Source: a bacterium (lineage in GTDB: Bacteria; Patescibacteriota; Minisyncoccia; Minisyncoccales; JAGGSE01). From it: 21,329 bases of DNA. The position numbers were made by a program, and so were the translations under genes. The stretch covers positions 1 through 21,329 of the forward strand of contig JAGGSE010000227.1 of the NCBI GenBank assembly GCA_021159225.1, in the 5' to 3' direction. The notes under the pieces were generated by a model, which worked only from the letters and a program-made list of their open reading frames with translations, ran no database searches and was not told the DNA's origin. This document shows positions 1-7,281 of the stretch, in pieces. Each line of letters opens with the position of its first letter. The stretch's first letter is position 1.

Positions 1-1
1 T

Positions 2-26
2 TTGTTATGTGCTCTTTTTTTTATTT
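2..26. promoter_or_regulatory. Conserved intergenic box with T8 tract, copy 1
   Basis: These 25 bases match positions 12212-12236 at 23 of 25 sites, including an identical CTC followed by eight T and ATTT. Both copies sit in AT-rich gaps ahead of a run of + strand genes. I see no clear GC-rich hairpin before the T tract, so a standard intrinsic terminator is not obvious. A phage-specific promoter or a terminator of the preceding operon are both possible. The rest of 1-166 is AT-rich and shows no gene. Confidence 0.45.
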
Positions 27-166
27 TTTAGAAAAATTTTTTAGAAAAAATGTTACTTGTTCATAGTCCTAGTAAATAAGGTAGTAGGAATATGGGAACT
101 CGTTCGGCGATGGCAATAATTCAGCCTATAGGGATTTAGGAAGTTGAGAGGACTTTCGATGGAGCG

Positions 167-484
167 ATGTTAACCGACGCCGCTCGTCGTGTAGTTGATA
201 ATCTGATCGAGACTGGAGAACTAGTACTACTTGACGTTGACGACATTGGTACCGGTGCTGTAGAGTACAATGAAGAAAGGAAGTACGATCAAGAGTATTT
301 CATGGCGATTGACCCTCATCGTAAGTTGTTGTGGTTAGATCCTTCTACTCTCTACTGTATTGGTCGAACTCTAGTTGAATGTTGCAGAAAAGTAATTGAG
401 CTATACGACAAACGAGGTTGGGAAGTACGATTAGCGTACGACACTACAGATGTGAAAAACAATACATACGGTCGAAGTTATTAA
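167..484 (+). CDS. Small phage-like protein of unknown function
   Basis: This is a 105-residue acidic soluble protein that I do not recognise. It has no signal peptide, membrane segment or metal-binding cluster; the only cysteines are a lone one at about 65 and a pair in the sequence VECC near 71-72. The ATG at 167 follows a purine-rich stretch (GAGAGGA, then GGAG), a modest ribosome site. It is the first gene after the AT-rich leader at 1-166 and lies 31 bases before the next start, so it probably opens the operon that includes the AAA+/VWA pair. Codon use resembles its neighbours (many CGA and CGT arginines). Confidence 0.7.
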   Translation: MLTDAARRVVDNLIETGELVLLDVDDIGTGAVEYNEERKYDQEYFMAIDPHRKLLWLDPSTLYCIGRTLVECCRKVIELYDKRGWEVRLAYDTTDVKNNTYGRSY

Positions 485-515
485 GAACTACAACTTTTTG
501 TACAGGAGGCTCGCG

Positions 516-851
516 ATGCAAGTAGTTCGTTCAGAGGTTATTACATTAGATAAGTTACGAACTGTTTTAGAAGAAAACAAAGGTGTGTTGTTGTGGGTTT
601 GTTTCTACTCGCCGTCCTACAGAATCCTCAAAGGACCTTACGACGCTGCTGGTAGAGAACGAGCGTACAGTTGGTTTTCGGCCTATCTCGATAGAGGCAT
701 GGACCGTGAAAGTATGGGTGCTTCTAGTCCAGAAGAGTTGATCAGGTTCATTCAAGAGAGAATGTTAGTTGGAGACCAGTTTTATTGGTTTGCGTCTGAA
801 GCTGATCTAATTGCTTGGTTACGTGAAACACCGATAGTTAAACAAGATTAA
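516..851 (+). CDS. Small protein of unknown function
   Basis: The product is 111 residues. The ATG at 516 is preferred over an in-frame TTG at 498 because an AGGAGG stands just ahead of 516, inside what would be the longer version. It has a hydrophobic strand (VLLWVCFY) near 24-31, many aromatic residues, and a C-terminal segment (DQFYWFASEADLIAWL) that looks like strand plus helix. There is no signal peptide or membrane helix. It sits between the first gene and the MoxR-like ATPase, 16 bases upstream of the latter, so it is probably co-transcribed with it. No family is recognised. Confidence 0.72.
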   Translation: MQVVRSEVITLDKLRTVLEENKGVLLWVCFYSPSYRILKGPYDAAGRERAYSWFSAYLDRGMDRESMGASSPEELIRFIQERMLVGDQFYWFASEADLIAWLRETPIVKQD

Positions 852-867
852 GGAGGAGTGTGCTATT

Positions 868-1857
868 ATGTATAGAATCGAAGGAAGTTACGCGTTAAAA
901 GAAGTACTAGTAAAGTGTCTGCGAAACAATTTATCTGTTTTGGCCTCAGGGGCGCCAGGTATTGGGAAGAGCGAAATTTTCTTCCAAGCTATAAGTGAAG
1001 TCTCAGAATCGTTTGCTGTACTGACACCGACTGAGGTACGACTCTATTTAATGGAGCCAGGTGAGGCTAAAGGCATTCCTTGGCTAGTTGAGAGAAGGAC
1101 TGTTTGGTCTCGGCCTGATTGGCTACCAGAAAAGGAAAACACGGCTCTGTTTTTCGACGACATTCATTTAGTTCGTGAATACAATCAAAGCCCTTTATAT
1201 GAGTTACTATTGTGCAGAAGACTGCATGGACATACAGTTCCAGAGTCGACCAGGTTCGTTGCAGCTGGAAATATTGGTCTGGCGTCAGCTAGCGCCTCTG
1301 AGATAATGGCGCCTATTATGGATAGGTTCGACCTTTTCGTCGGGTACACTCCTACTCTAGAAGACTTCGTAAAGTATGCGATTTCTCAAGGTCTTGATAA
1401 TAGAATTATTACATTCTTGTCTTCTTATGGAACAGACTACTTATATACGCCTGATCCAGGAACGAGTCAGAAGTTTCCATCGCCTCGAGCTTGGTTTTCT
1501 TTAGATAAGGCACTTAAGGCAGGATTCTCAATTGAAGTGGCTCCAGGTGTAGTAGGAATCGATGCTGGATCCAAAATAGTAGATGCTTGGCCTTTTCTGA
1601 ATCAGTCTCTCAATGATCTTTTGTCGAAAGATTTCACTGACGCTGATTTGAAAGATCAAGTAGCCGCGGCAGCCTTTCTATCGTCATACAAGCCCACAGA
1701 CCGCATACTTGTGACAATTAAGAAGTTGACTCCGGACGCTCGAGCTTGTTACTTCAGACTAGTTCTCACTCGATTTCCCGATCAGGTCAAGTTCCTGTAT
1801 CGTAATAGACACATGAAAGAAATTGTAGATGAACTAGCAGCTATTTTAGGAGAGTAA
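868..1857 (+). CDS. MoxR-like AAA+ ATPase
   Basis: The 329-residue protein has a Walker A motif GAPGIGKS at 28-35, a Walker B ending FFDD at about 95-98, a sensor-1-like Asn in VAAGN near 135, and a DRF segment at 152-154 typical of MoxR-type and related AAA+ proteins. Such ATPases remodel partner proteins and are very often encoded beside a VWA-domain partner. That is the case here: the next gene starts one base after this stop and carries a metallopeptidase-like plus VWA-like arrangement. The start has an AGGAGG site ten bases upstream. The pair probably acts as one cytoplasmic unit; its target in phage biology is unknown. Confidence 0.88.
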   Translation: MYRIEGSYALKEVLVKCLRNNLSVLASGAPGIGKSEIFFQAISEVSESFAVLTPTEVRLYLMEPGEAKGIPWLVERRTVWSRPDWLPEKENTALFFDDIHLVREYNQSPLYELLLCRRLHGHTVPESTRFVAAGNIGLASASASEIMAPIMDRFDLFVGYTPTLEDFVKYAISQGLDNRIITFLSSYGTDYLYTPDPGTSQKFPSPRAWFSLDKALKAGFSIEVAPGVVGIDAGSKIVDAWPFLNQSLNDLLSKDFTDADLKDQVAAAAFLSSYKPTDRILVTIKKLTPDARACYFRLVLTRFPDQVKFLYRNRHMKEIVDELAAILGE

Positions 1858-1858
1858 A

Positions 1859-3004
1859 ATGAAGAAACAAAAGGATACAAAACTAAGAATTGATGCTTAT
1901 CGAAAGGTAGGAACATCTGCTGCATTACAAATTCCGATCTACTTCGATAAGTTGCCTAGTGAAATAGGCGGTTGTCTGGTTCGAGATAGTCACATTGTAA
2001 TATCTGAAGAAGAAGATTATCAAACTCAGTTGTTTGTGTACTGTCACGAACTGCTACACTACATATTCAACCACATTAGAAGAGGTGCTGGAAAAGATCG
2101 AGTCCTTTGGGGACTAGCTATTGACCATGTTGTAAACAACTTATTAACTACTGTCCTCGAGCTTGAGTCTGTGAATTGGGTTGAACAACATAGGTTTATA
2201 CTGTTTCGAGATATTCCTGATGGGCCTGCCGAGTTGATTTATCGAGAGTTACAACGCTTAGTAGATAAGACTAAAAAGGAAGGAAAAACCGAGTTTAAGT
2301 TTGGCGGCAAGACAATACGATTAGTACCGCTTACTGTAGATGGTATCAGACCCCCTAAGCACTTTACTGAACCTCTGCCGATAAGTACTGGATCATTATA
2401 TGAGTTTGGGAATCATCTCAAGTCCCAAGGTAGTGTTTCTGCCGACGTGCTGCGTGAGATTGACCAAGGTTATAAGTCTCAAGTTCCTTGGGAGCGAGTA
2501 ATCGCGGCTAGGATTTTGTCTTTCATAGGAAAGAAAGTTGCTACACCAACCTATACGAAGTTACCGTACTACCAAATCGCTTGCGACGTTCGTTTAGCTG
2601 GTAACTACAAGAAGGAGTTTAATCTCGTTACGGCTTTTGATACCTCAGGTAGTATTTCGCAACAAGAACTTTCGAAATTCTGTGCTGAATATCAACGAGT
2701 TGAGAAGTTAGTTTCAGAACATTGGGTTTATGTGATAGATGCTGATATTCACGCTGTATTACATAACCCGTCGTATGACGAGCTGGTTGCGAACTTGAGA
2801 GGAGGTGGAGGTACTAGTCTAGCACCGCCTTTTGAAGATGTTGAGAAGAGAAAACTGAAACCTGACTTGTTCGTATACTTTACAGACACTTTTGGTACCT
2901 TTCCTCAAAAGACACCTACTTACTCTGTGATTTGGATTGTAGTTAGAACTTTCCAAACGTTAGACATACGAGTACCTTTTGGTACTGTTTACTATATTGA
3001 TTAA
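1859..3004 (+). CDS. Metallopeptidase-like and VWA-like protein (DUF2201 type), partner of the AAA+ ATPase
   Basis: This 381-residue protein has an N-terminal zinc-peptidase-like motif HELLH at 63-67, followed by AIDHVVNN (87-94), an order seen in the putative metallopeptidase domain of the DUF2201 family. Its C-terminal third has a VWA-like fold: a MIDAS-like DTSGS at 261-265, a glycine-rich GGGGTS at 315-320 and a strand ending FTDT near 341-344. ATPase plus VWA pairs of this kind are known in bacteria and phages as chaperone-like modules that load metals or remodel proteins. The gene starts immediately after the ATPase stop with little room for its own ribosome site, so translation is likely coupled. 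Whether the peptidase motif is active cannot be told from sequence. Confidence 0.85.
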   Translation: MKKQKDTKLRIDAYRKVGTSAALQIPIYFDKLPSEIGGCLVRDSHIVISEEEDYQTQLFVYCHELLHYIFNHIRRGAGKDRVLWGLAIDHVVNNLLTTVLELESVNWVEQHRFILFRDIPDGPAELIYRELQRLVDKTKKEGKTEFKFGGKTIRLVPLTVDGIRPPKHFTEPLPISTGSLYEFGNHLKSQGSVSADVLREIDQGYKSQVPWERVIAARILSFIGKKVATPTYTKLPYYQIACDVRLAGNYKKEFNLVTAFDTSGSISQQELSKFCAEYQRVEKLVSEHWVYVIDADIHAVLHNPSYDELVANLRGGGGTSLAPPFEDVEKRKLKPDLFVYFTDTFGTFPQKTPTYSVIWIVVRTFQTLDIRVPFGTVYYID

Positions 3005-3024
3005 GTGAAAGGAGGAATCAAGAA

Positions 3025-3276
3025 GTGAAATTTCTAGGAACTTGCCGTAAGTGCGGCGCTCGAATGTATCGTAATAGTAACGGCAGTATAGTTAGCTCGC
3101 CAGCGTCAGATTGTTTGTGTGAGTTAAGTTTGCGAGATCTTCCTTTAGAAGACGAGTACAAAATTACTCTGACTAAAGAGGATCTCATCTCTTTAGATGA
3201 AGGAGACTATGTTGAAGTAGAACGAGTAATAGAGAACATTTTGGATCAAGTAAGACAACGTATAGACGCTCAGTAA
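3025..3276 (+). CDS. Small zinc-ribbon-like protein
   Basis: This is an 83-residue protein with a GTG start, supported by AAAGGAGG ahead of it. Cysteines at 7, 10, 30 and 32 (CRKC near the N-terminus, then CLC) suggest a small zinc-binding knuckle. The C-terminal half is acidic and predicted helical. Such proteins in phages are often accessory nucleic-acid or protein-binding factors, but nothing specific can be assigned. It follows the VWA gene by 20 bases and belongs to the same operon. Confidence 0.72.
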   Translation: MKFLGTCRKCGARMYRNSNGSIVSSPASDCLCELSLRDLPLEDEYKITLTKEDLISLDEGDYVEVERVIENILDQVRQRIDAQ

Positions 3277-3301
3277 CCTTTTGTGTAAGGAGGTCAAAAC
3301 G

Positions 3302-3733
3302 ATGTTTGATCACGAACGTGATAGTTTAGCTGAAGCAGTAGGGATTGAGAAGACAGTACTCTTTCAAGAGTTTATAGATTTGCAGCGACGAATAATGTCA
3401 TTTCTAGAAGGAGACTTGGCTAGGTTTGAACAGACGGTCGAGTATCTCTGTGAAAAACCGAGAGTTTTGGTTGCTACGCTGTTAATGACAGCTCGTAGAC
3501 AAACGGCGCAAGTGTGTTCATTAATGTCTGAACCTGTTAATCGGTTATCTAACGTACTAGGAGCTCTGGCACAAGGAGCTAGCGGTGCTCCTGAACCTTA
3601 TTCAATGCGGCCTTCTGAGGAAGTAGAAGTATTGAGTATTCTACCTCGTGAATACTTAGCGACTCAAACTATCTTGTGGAATGTCTGTCTACTTATCTTA
3701 ACAACTATACTGATTAGTGATTATGAACCCTAA
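3302..3733 (+). CDS. Protein of unknown function with C-terminal hydrophobic segment
   Basis: The product is 143 residues. The ATG at 3302 is chosen because AAGGAGG lies nine bases before it; an upstream TTG in the same frame would place that site inside the coding region. The body is helical and charged. The C-terminal stretch (roughly 120-137, ILWNVCLLILTTILI) is hydrophobic enough for a single membrane helix, leaving a very short tail, as in tail-anchored proteins. The downstream Cys-rich gene overlaps its end. No family is recognised. Confidence 0.72.
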   Translation: MFDHERDSLAEAVGIEKTVLFQEFIDLQRRIMSFLEGDLARFEQTVEYLCEKPRVLVATLLMTARRQTAQVCSLMSEPVNRLSNVLGALAQGASGAPEPYSMRPSEEVEVLSILPREYLATQTILWNVCLLILTTILISDYEP

Positions 3734-3935
3734 AATGATAAATAAACCCAAGGCAGTTTGTAAGAAGTGGATAAGTTGTCCGCTTTACGATAAATGTCTA
3801 ACGAAAGCGGCCCAGCTCAACGCATTGGGCTGGACGTGTATAAAGTGTCCTTATTTCAAATTTGCTTCTCCGGACCAGATCGTTGAGTATAAGACAGGTC
3901 GTCCGTTAAAGTATTTACTAGCAGAGGCTTCATGA
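3723..3935 (+). CDS. Small cysteine-rich, putative zinc-binding protein
   Basis: This is a 70-residue basic protein with cysteines at about 13, 19, 25, 39 and 42 (C-x5-C-x5-C ... C-x2-C), consistent with a metal-binding fold. The start is either the ATG at 3723 or a GTG two codons earlier at 3717; both overlap the end of the preceding gene and neither has a strong ribosome site, so translation is probably coupled. Its stop overlaps the next ATG (ATGA at 3932). Similar C-x2-C...C-x5-C layouts recur in the protein at 16280. Confidence 0.68.
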   Translation: MNPKMINKPKAVCKKWISCPLYDKCLTKAAQLNALGWTCIKCPYFKFASPDQIVEYKTGRPLKYLLAEAS

Positions 3936-4438
3936 ACAGAAGATTAGCTCAACTCTTTGCAGGTAGTACTATCTGTCTTGCTGCTCTTACTTCATTTACA
4001 GCAGGTAAATACATTAGCGACAAATTTTCTCAGTACGACTATATCATTGCTCGACAACAAGAGATCATCTCTGATTTAACCAAGCAAGTAAGTTCCCTCA
4101 CAGTAGAGCTCAAATCCCTGAAGTACAAGAACTATGTCATCGCTACTGTTACTGCATATTCGCCCTCCATTCGTGAATGCGACTCTACTCCCTATACCAC
4201 TGCTTTTCTCAAAAGAGTTCATCCTAAGTACGTTGCTATTTCTCGAGACTTACTGCGCCAAGGTTGGTCGCCGGGTCGAAAAGTTTATATTGAAGGAATT
4301 GGAGTCAAAATCATTGGAGATCTAATGTCTCCAAAAGTAAAAGGACCACACGTTGATGTATTCATGTGGCGTAAAGAAGACGCTCTTAAGTTCGGTAAGT
4401 CCAAGAGATATGTTTTCTTAATGCAAGACTCGTTGTAA
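3932..4438 (+). CDS. Membrane-anchored 3D-domain protein (cell-wall active, double-psi beta-barrel)
   Basis: The 168-residue protein has an N-terminal hydrophobic segment (about 8-26) acting as an uncleaved anchor or signal, a short coiled-coil-like stretch (about 38-64), and a C-terminal 3D domain. The domain shows TAYSP at 74-78, an acidic Asp near 84, GD at 129-130 and VDVFM at 141-145, followed by EDALKFG, which matches the usual ending of 3D domains in MltA-like and RlpA-like proteins. The three aspartates give the family its name. Such proteins act on peptidoglycan, so a role in lysis or wall remodelling is likely. The ATG overlaps the previous stop. Confidence 0.82.
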   Translation: MNRRLAQLFAGSTICLAALTSFTAGKYISDKFSQYDYIIARQQEIISDLTKQVSSLTVELKSLKYKNYVIATVTAYSPSIRECDSTPYTTAFLKRVHPKYVAISRDLLRQGWSPGRKVYIEGIGVKIIGDLMSPKVKGPHVDVFMWRKEDALKFGKSKRYVFLMQDSL

Positions 4439-4561
4439 TACTCATTAATATAGGAAAAGTTTACTCTCGTTCGTGCCATCAAACGACAAGGAGTTAGACA
4501 GTAGCGCAACTCGGCGAAAAATCTCTTACTGTTCTCAAACTTTAGAAATGAGGAGGTTGTC

Positions 4562-4750
4562 GTGAAAGTGATTTGTTTATCTATCCCTGACGATCTTCTA
4601 GATCAGTTCGACGAGATTTGTACACAATACCATCTCTCGCGGGCTACTGTCTTGAGGACTTACGTTAGAGCAGTTGTTGAGAATAAAGGGTTCCTTGACG
4701 TAGTTCTTCAAATCGAGGATCCGATAAAAGGGCCAGGACGAAGAGTATAA
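4562..4750 (+). CDS. Ribbon-helix-helix (CopG/Arc-like) DNA-binding protein
   Basis: This 62-residue protein begins with a short beta strand (KVICLSIPDDL), followed by two helices joined by a turn containing HLSRATVLRTYV. That order is typical of ribbon-helix-helix repressors, which dimerise through the strand and insert it into the DNA major groove. The GTG start is supported by GAGGAGG seven bases ahead. A 123-base gap (4439-4561) without a gene precedes it, so it may open a new transcription unit and could regulate it. Confidence 0.75.
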   Translation: MKVICLSIPDDLLDQFDEICTQYHLSRATVLRTYVRAVVENKGFLDVVLQIEDPIKGPGRRV

Positions 4751-4767
4751 GTACGGAGGTAGAGGTT

Positions 4768-5439
4768 ATGCACTTTATACCGTCTAGTGTAAAAATTCTA
4801 ACTGCGCGATTACCTAATTCGCGAGCAAGCTTAGAATTTCAATTCTTCAAGAAAACGATTACTATTCGTTTTGCGCCTATGTATACACAAAGTACAATAC
4901 TCAAAAAACTAAAGAAAGATCCTGATATGACTTATTCAGATCTCGTCGACTTCTCTAGTTGGTATTGCGAGCGCCTTTATACAGGCAGAATGCGCTTTTT
5001 TATTGAGATGGCGTCCGAAAAGGAGCTAGATCAGACGCTTAAGCAGTTACTCGATGAATTGGAGTATGAGAAATTTACCTCGTCTGCGGCATCGCCAAAG
5101 GAATTTCTCCGTTATGTAGCAGTACGCGGACGGATTAGTATACCACCTATTTCCTTCTTAGTAATGGGTCACGGCTCAGTTGACCGTAAGTTTTCAGAAG
5201 CGTTATACTTCCAAGCTAATAAGGACTTACCTGCCGACGTGGTAAGCGTGATCCTCGAAAAGCTGGGCGTACTAGTGCCTACTAAGACATCGTTTGATCT
5301 TAAAAGCTCGTTCTTCTCAAATGAAAAAATCTCAGTGGTCTTAAGCAGCAACACGTATGCCTCAAGAATAATTAAGGACCGTTTGAGATTGTTAACTCTA
5401 GACCAACTAATCACAGGTAGTAGTAAGGAGGTATCATGA
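4768..5439 (+). CDS. Protein of unknown function
   Basis: This is a 223-residue soluble protein not matched to any family I know. It starts at an ATG with GGAGG upstream, 17 bases after the ribbon-helix-helix gene. The N-terminal half is rich in basic residues and beta-type segments. A central stretch (ISIPPISFLVMGHGS, about 123-137) is hydrophobic but interrupted by Gly, His and Pro, so it is unlikely to be a membrane helix. The stop overlaps the next ATG (ATGA at 5436), indicating coupled translation. Confidence 0.7.
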   Translation: MHFIPSSVKILTARLPNSRASLEFQFFKKTITIRFAPMYTQSTILKKLKKDPDMTYSDLVDFSSWYCERLYTGRMRFFIEMASEKELDQTLKQLLDELEYEKFTSSAASPKEFLRYVAVRGRISIPPISFLVMGHGSVDRKFSEALYFQANKDLPADVVSVILEKLGVLVPTKTSFDLKSSFFSNEKISVVLSSNTYASRIIKDRLRLLTLDQLITGSSKEVS

Positions 5440-5846
5440 AGAAAGTTACGATTACATTTTTAGTGAATGATACCGATCCGTGCGCGAAGCTCATCAACGG
5501 AGCACAAGAGATTGAGGACTCTTTAGTCTACCTCTTCGGAGAGTCTTTTAAAGGGGGAGTGACTTTCGATGCTATTGACTGTACAGATGTAGCATACGAA
5601 GTAGGAGAGTTTTACATCCCTCAGCGCATGTTTCGTGGTTTACGGTTATACATCGAGAAGAGAGTACCAATAGGAGACTTTCTAAGAGCTGTGTTGAGTA
5701 ATGATCTTACAGGAGCAGTGCTGTGCGCAGATGATGTTAACATTCGAAATTTACCTGCTTATGTTTACTATTTGTATAACGAAGCTCCGGCCGACTGTTG
5801 GGGTTCTGCAGCTAAAGTAGGGAAATGGCTTAACATAAATGACTAA
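5436..5846 (+). CDS. Conserved phage-type hypothetical protein
   Basis: The product is 136 residues. Its C-terminal half (about 66-132: GLRLYIEKRVPIGDFLRAVL, then SNDLTGAVLCAD, then a segment ending DCWGSAAKVGKWL) resembles a pattern I know from many phage hypothetical proteins, with Gly/Asp/Phe-Leu, Asn-Asp-Leu and Trp-Gly-Ser features. No biochemical role is established for that family as far as I know. The AAGGAGG ribosome site lies within the end of the preceding gene and the start overlaps its stop. Confidence 0.72.
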   Translation: MKKVTITFLVNDTDPCAKLINGAQEIEDSLVYLFGESFKGGVTFDAIDCTDVAYEVGEFYIPQRMFRGLRLYIEKRVPIGDFLRAVLSNDLTGAVLCADDVNIRNLPAYVYYLYNEAPADCWGSAAKVGKWLNIND

Positions 5847-5864
5847 CTTATAAGGAGTTAAGTT

Positions 5865-6170
5865 ATGTCCAGTGAAGGATTAAGGACGAAGTCAAGAGAT
5901 GCTTGCACAGTTGTAATAGAAGCCCTTATGTCAGGACTGAGAGTTAAAATTGGTGACTACATTTATGTATATGACTCTGACCAGAATGAAGTTTTTATTG
6001 TAGGTAAGACTAGTTCTGGGGAAGAAGTCTTATTCAGAATTGATACTCTTACCCTTAACGGATTCATTAGAATAGTCCATAAGGAATTTTCTGATGAAGA
6101 ACTTCTGGCTTTGGTTAGCCAGCTTACTCTTAGGAGGTTAAGTTGTGAAACTGTTAAATACAGGAGCTAG
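5865..6170 (+). CDS. Small protein of unknown function
   Basis: The product is 101 residues, with ATG at 5865 preceded by AAGGAG. The middle part is predicted beta-rich (VKIGDYIYVYDSDQNEVFIV), like a small barrel or SH3-type fold, followed by a helical C-terminus. Its 3' end overlaps the well-placed ribosome site (AGGAGG at 6132-6137) and GTG start at 6145 of the next, frameshifted gene. No family is recognised. Confidence 0.66.
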   Translation: MSSEGLRTKSRDACTVVIEALMSGLRVKIGDYIYVYDSDQNEVFIVGKTSSGEEVLFRIDTLTLNGFIRIVHKEFSDEELLALVSQLTLRRLSCETVKYRS

Positions 6171-6258
6171 CAATACTAAGACTTTCAATGTACAGTTCTC
6201 TTTAGCATATCAAGAAGATAATTGGGGAGTTTGTCCTACTGTAGCTTACGAAAACTAA
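6145..6258 (+). pseudogene. N-terminal part of a frameshifted gene continuing at 6222-7004
   Basis: A GTG at 6145 with a near-perfect AGGAGG seven bases upstream opens a 37-codon frame that stops at 6256-6258. The following long frame (to 7004) is shifted by -1 and has no good start of its own. Adding one A to the run at 6251-6254 would turn GAA AAC TAA into GAA AAA CTA and join both frames smoothly as AYEKLKGYLNERYHW. This points to a single-base loss in an A run, by mutation or sequencing error, rather than a separate peptide. I see no classical -1 slippery heptamer. Confidence 0.55.
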
Positions 6259-7004
6259 AAGGTTATTTGAACGAAAGGTATCATTGGTATATTGAGCCTG
6301 ATACTCCTGTAGTGAGAGTACAAATGCCGGGCAGTATAAATCCTGCAGGAGGTACAACTCCCCGGGAATTTGAATCCGAACCATTACAGGCCGCTGACAT
6401 TAAATTAATTAACTGTTATTACCCGCCTCCTAAAGAAAGTGAGCTGAGAGATTTAATTTCCAAAGGGGTCCAAGAACTTGCTCGTAAAGTTCCAGGGCGT
6501 TTTTGTCCTGAACCTCCTTTATCTCAGAATTGGTTGTCTGCTCCTGATTTAGGAGTAGAAGATATTGTAGAAATTCTAAATGACTCTGAATACATATACA
6601 AATTACCTCGACTCGGGCAGTGTAACGGTAAAATAAAACTAAAAGGTAGCGTGATACCAGGGCTGCGGCAGAGAGCTTTCTTTGTAGCTTCTTCAATTTC
6701 TTTTAGTCGACTGAAACTGTTTGTTTATCCTTCTTGTGAAAAAAGTGATGGGTTTGACACGTTGGTTCAAGGCGATTCTTTTAACATGGGTCATCACGAA
6801 ATCAAAATAGTTGAAGGAGCTCTCTATATTTGGAGAGCCTACTCTGAAGACTACTATGGACACGAGCGAGCCCAGGCTTTATTCCGAACTTACGGAAAAG
6901 CCACTTTGAGTGTCAAAGACTTAGTTGAAGGTGGCTCTAATACAGTGACTGTAAGAGGATCTTTTATTATGGTTCATTGGCCTATGTTAGGAAGATTAGA
7001 CTAA
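6222..7004 (+). CDS. Protein of unknown function, probably 5'-disrupted by a frameshift
   Basis: The open frame encodes up to 260 residues counting from a TTG at 6222, a weak start without a proper ribosome site; the next in-frame ATG is at 6324. The intact product would likely begin at GTG 6145 and be about 286 residues. The sequence contains a Pro-rich stretch (YYPPPKESEL, YWPE-like segments) and a C-terminal beta-rich part with many Tyr and Trp (IWRAYSEDYYGHERAQALFR). No family is recognised and no catalytic motif is evident. It follows the 101-residue gene in the operon and is followed by another damaged gene at 7024. Confidence 0.6.
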   Translation: MGSLSYCSLRKLKGYLNERYHWYIEPDTPVVRVQMPGSINPAGGTTPREFESEPLQAADIKLINCYYPPPKESELRDLISKGVQELARKVPGRFCPEPPLSQNWLSAPDLGVEDIVEILNDSEYIYKLPRLGQCNGKIKLKGSVIPGLRQRAFFVASSISFSRLKLFVYPSCEKSDGFDTLVQGDSFNMGHHEIKIVEGALYIWRAYSEDYYGHERAQALFRTYGKATLSVKDLVEGGSNTVTVRGSFIMVHWPMLGRLD

Positions 7005-7023
7005 AAAAGTAGCAGAGTAAGCT

Positions 7024-7213
7024 ATGAAATGTTACATCTATGGCACGAAAGACAAATACTTAGCTTGCGGCAAAGCCTTGCCTAAGTGTAGTGAAGATTT
7101 TTTGTGACGCTTATGCCGGTCGTCTTATATGTTATAGCGAGGACGAGCGTATTTGTAGCAAGAGTAACAATGTTATTCAAGGCACGAGACTCTCTTTAGA
7201 AGGTTCACTGTAA
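7024..7213 (+). pseudogene. Small Cys-rich protein gene split by a frameshift in a T run
   Basis: An ATG at 7024 opens 27 codons ending in TGA at 7105-7107. A second open frame, +1 relative to the first, continues from about 7102 to TAA at 7211-7213. Removing one T from the T6 run (7098-7103) joins them into a 62-residue protein with six cysteines, beginning MKCYIYGTKDKYLACGKALP and ending GTRLSLEGSL. The cysteine spacing suggests a metal- or disulfide-bearing small protein. The ribosome site is weak. It could also be chance, so confidence is limited. Confidence 0.4.
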
Positions 7214-7281
7214 GCTTGAGAAAGAGAGTTTTGTAGTAGTAGCTCGATTTAACTCAATATCAAATAAGGAGGGTTAAAAAC

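Noticed and set aside
4134..4509. Frames 4134-4325 (+) and 4285-4509 (-) over the 3D-domain gene.
   Set aside because: They overlap a well-supported 3D-domain protein and lack starts with ribosome sites.
6250..6262. Programmed -1 ribosomal frameshift at the A-rich site.
   Set aside because: The sequence does not fit the X-XXY-YYZ slippery pattern in the zero frame; a one-base loss in the A run explains it more simply.
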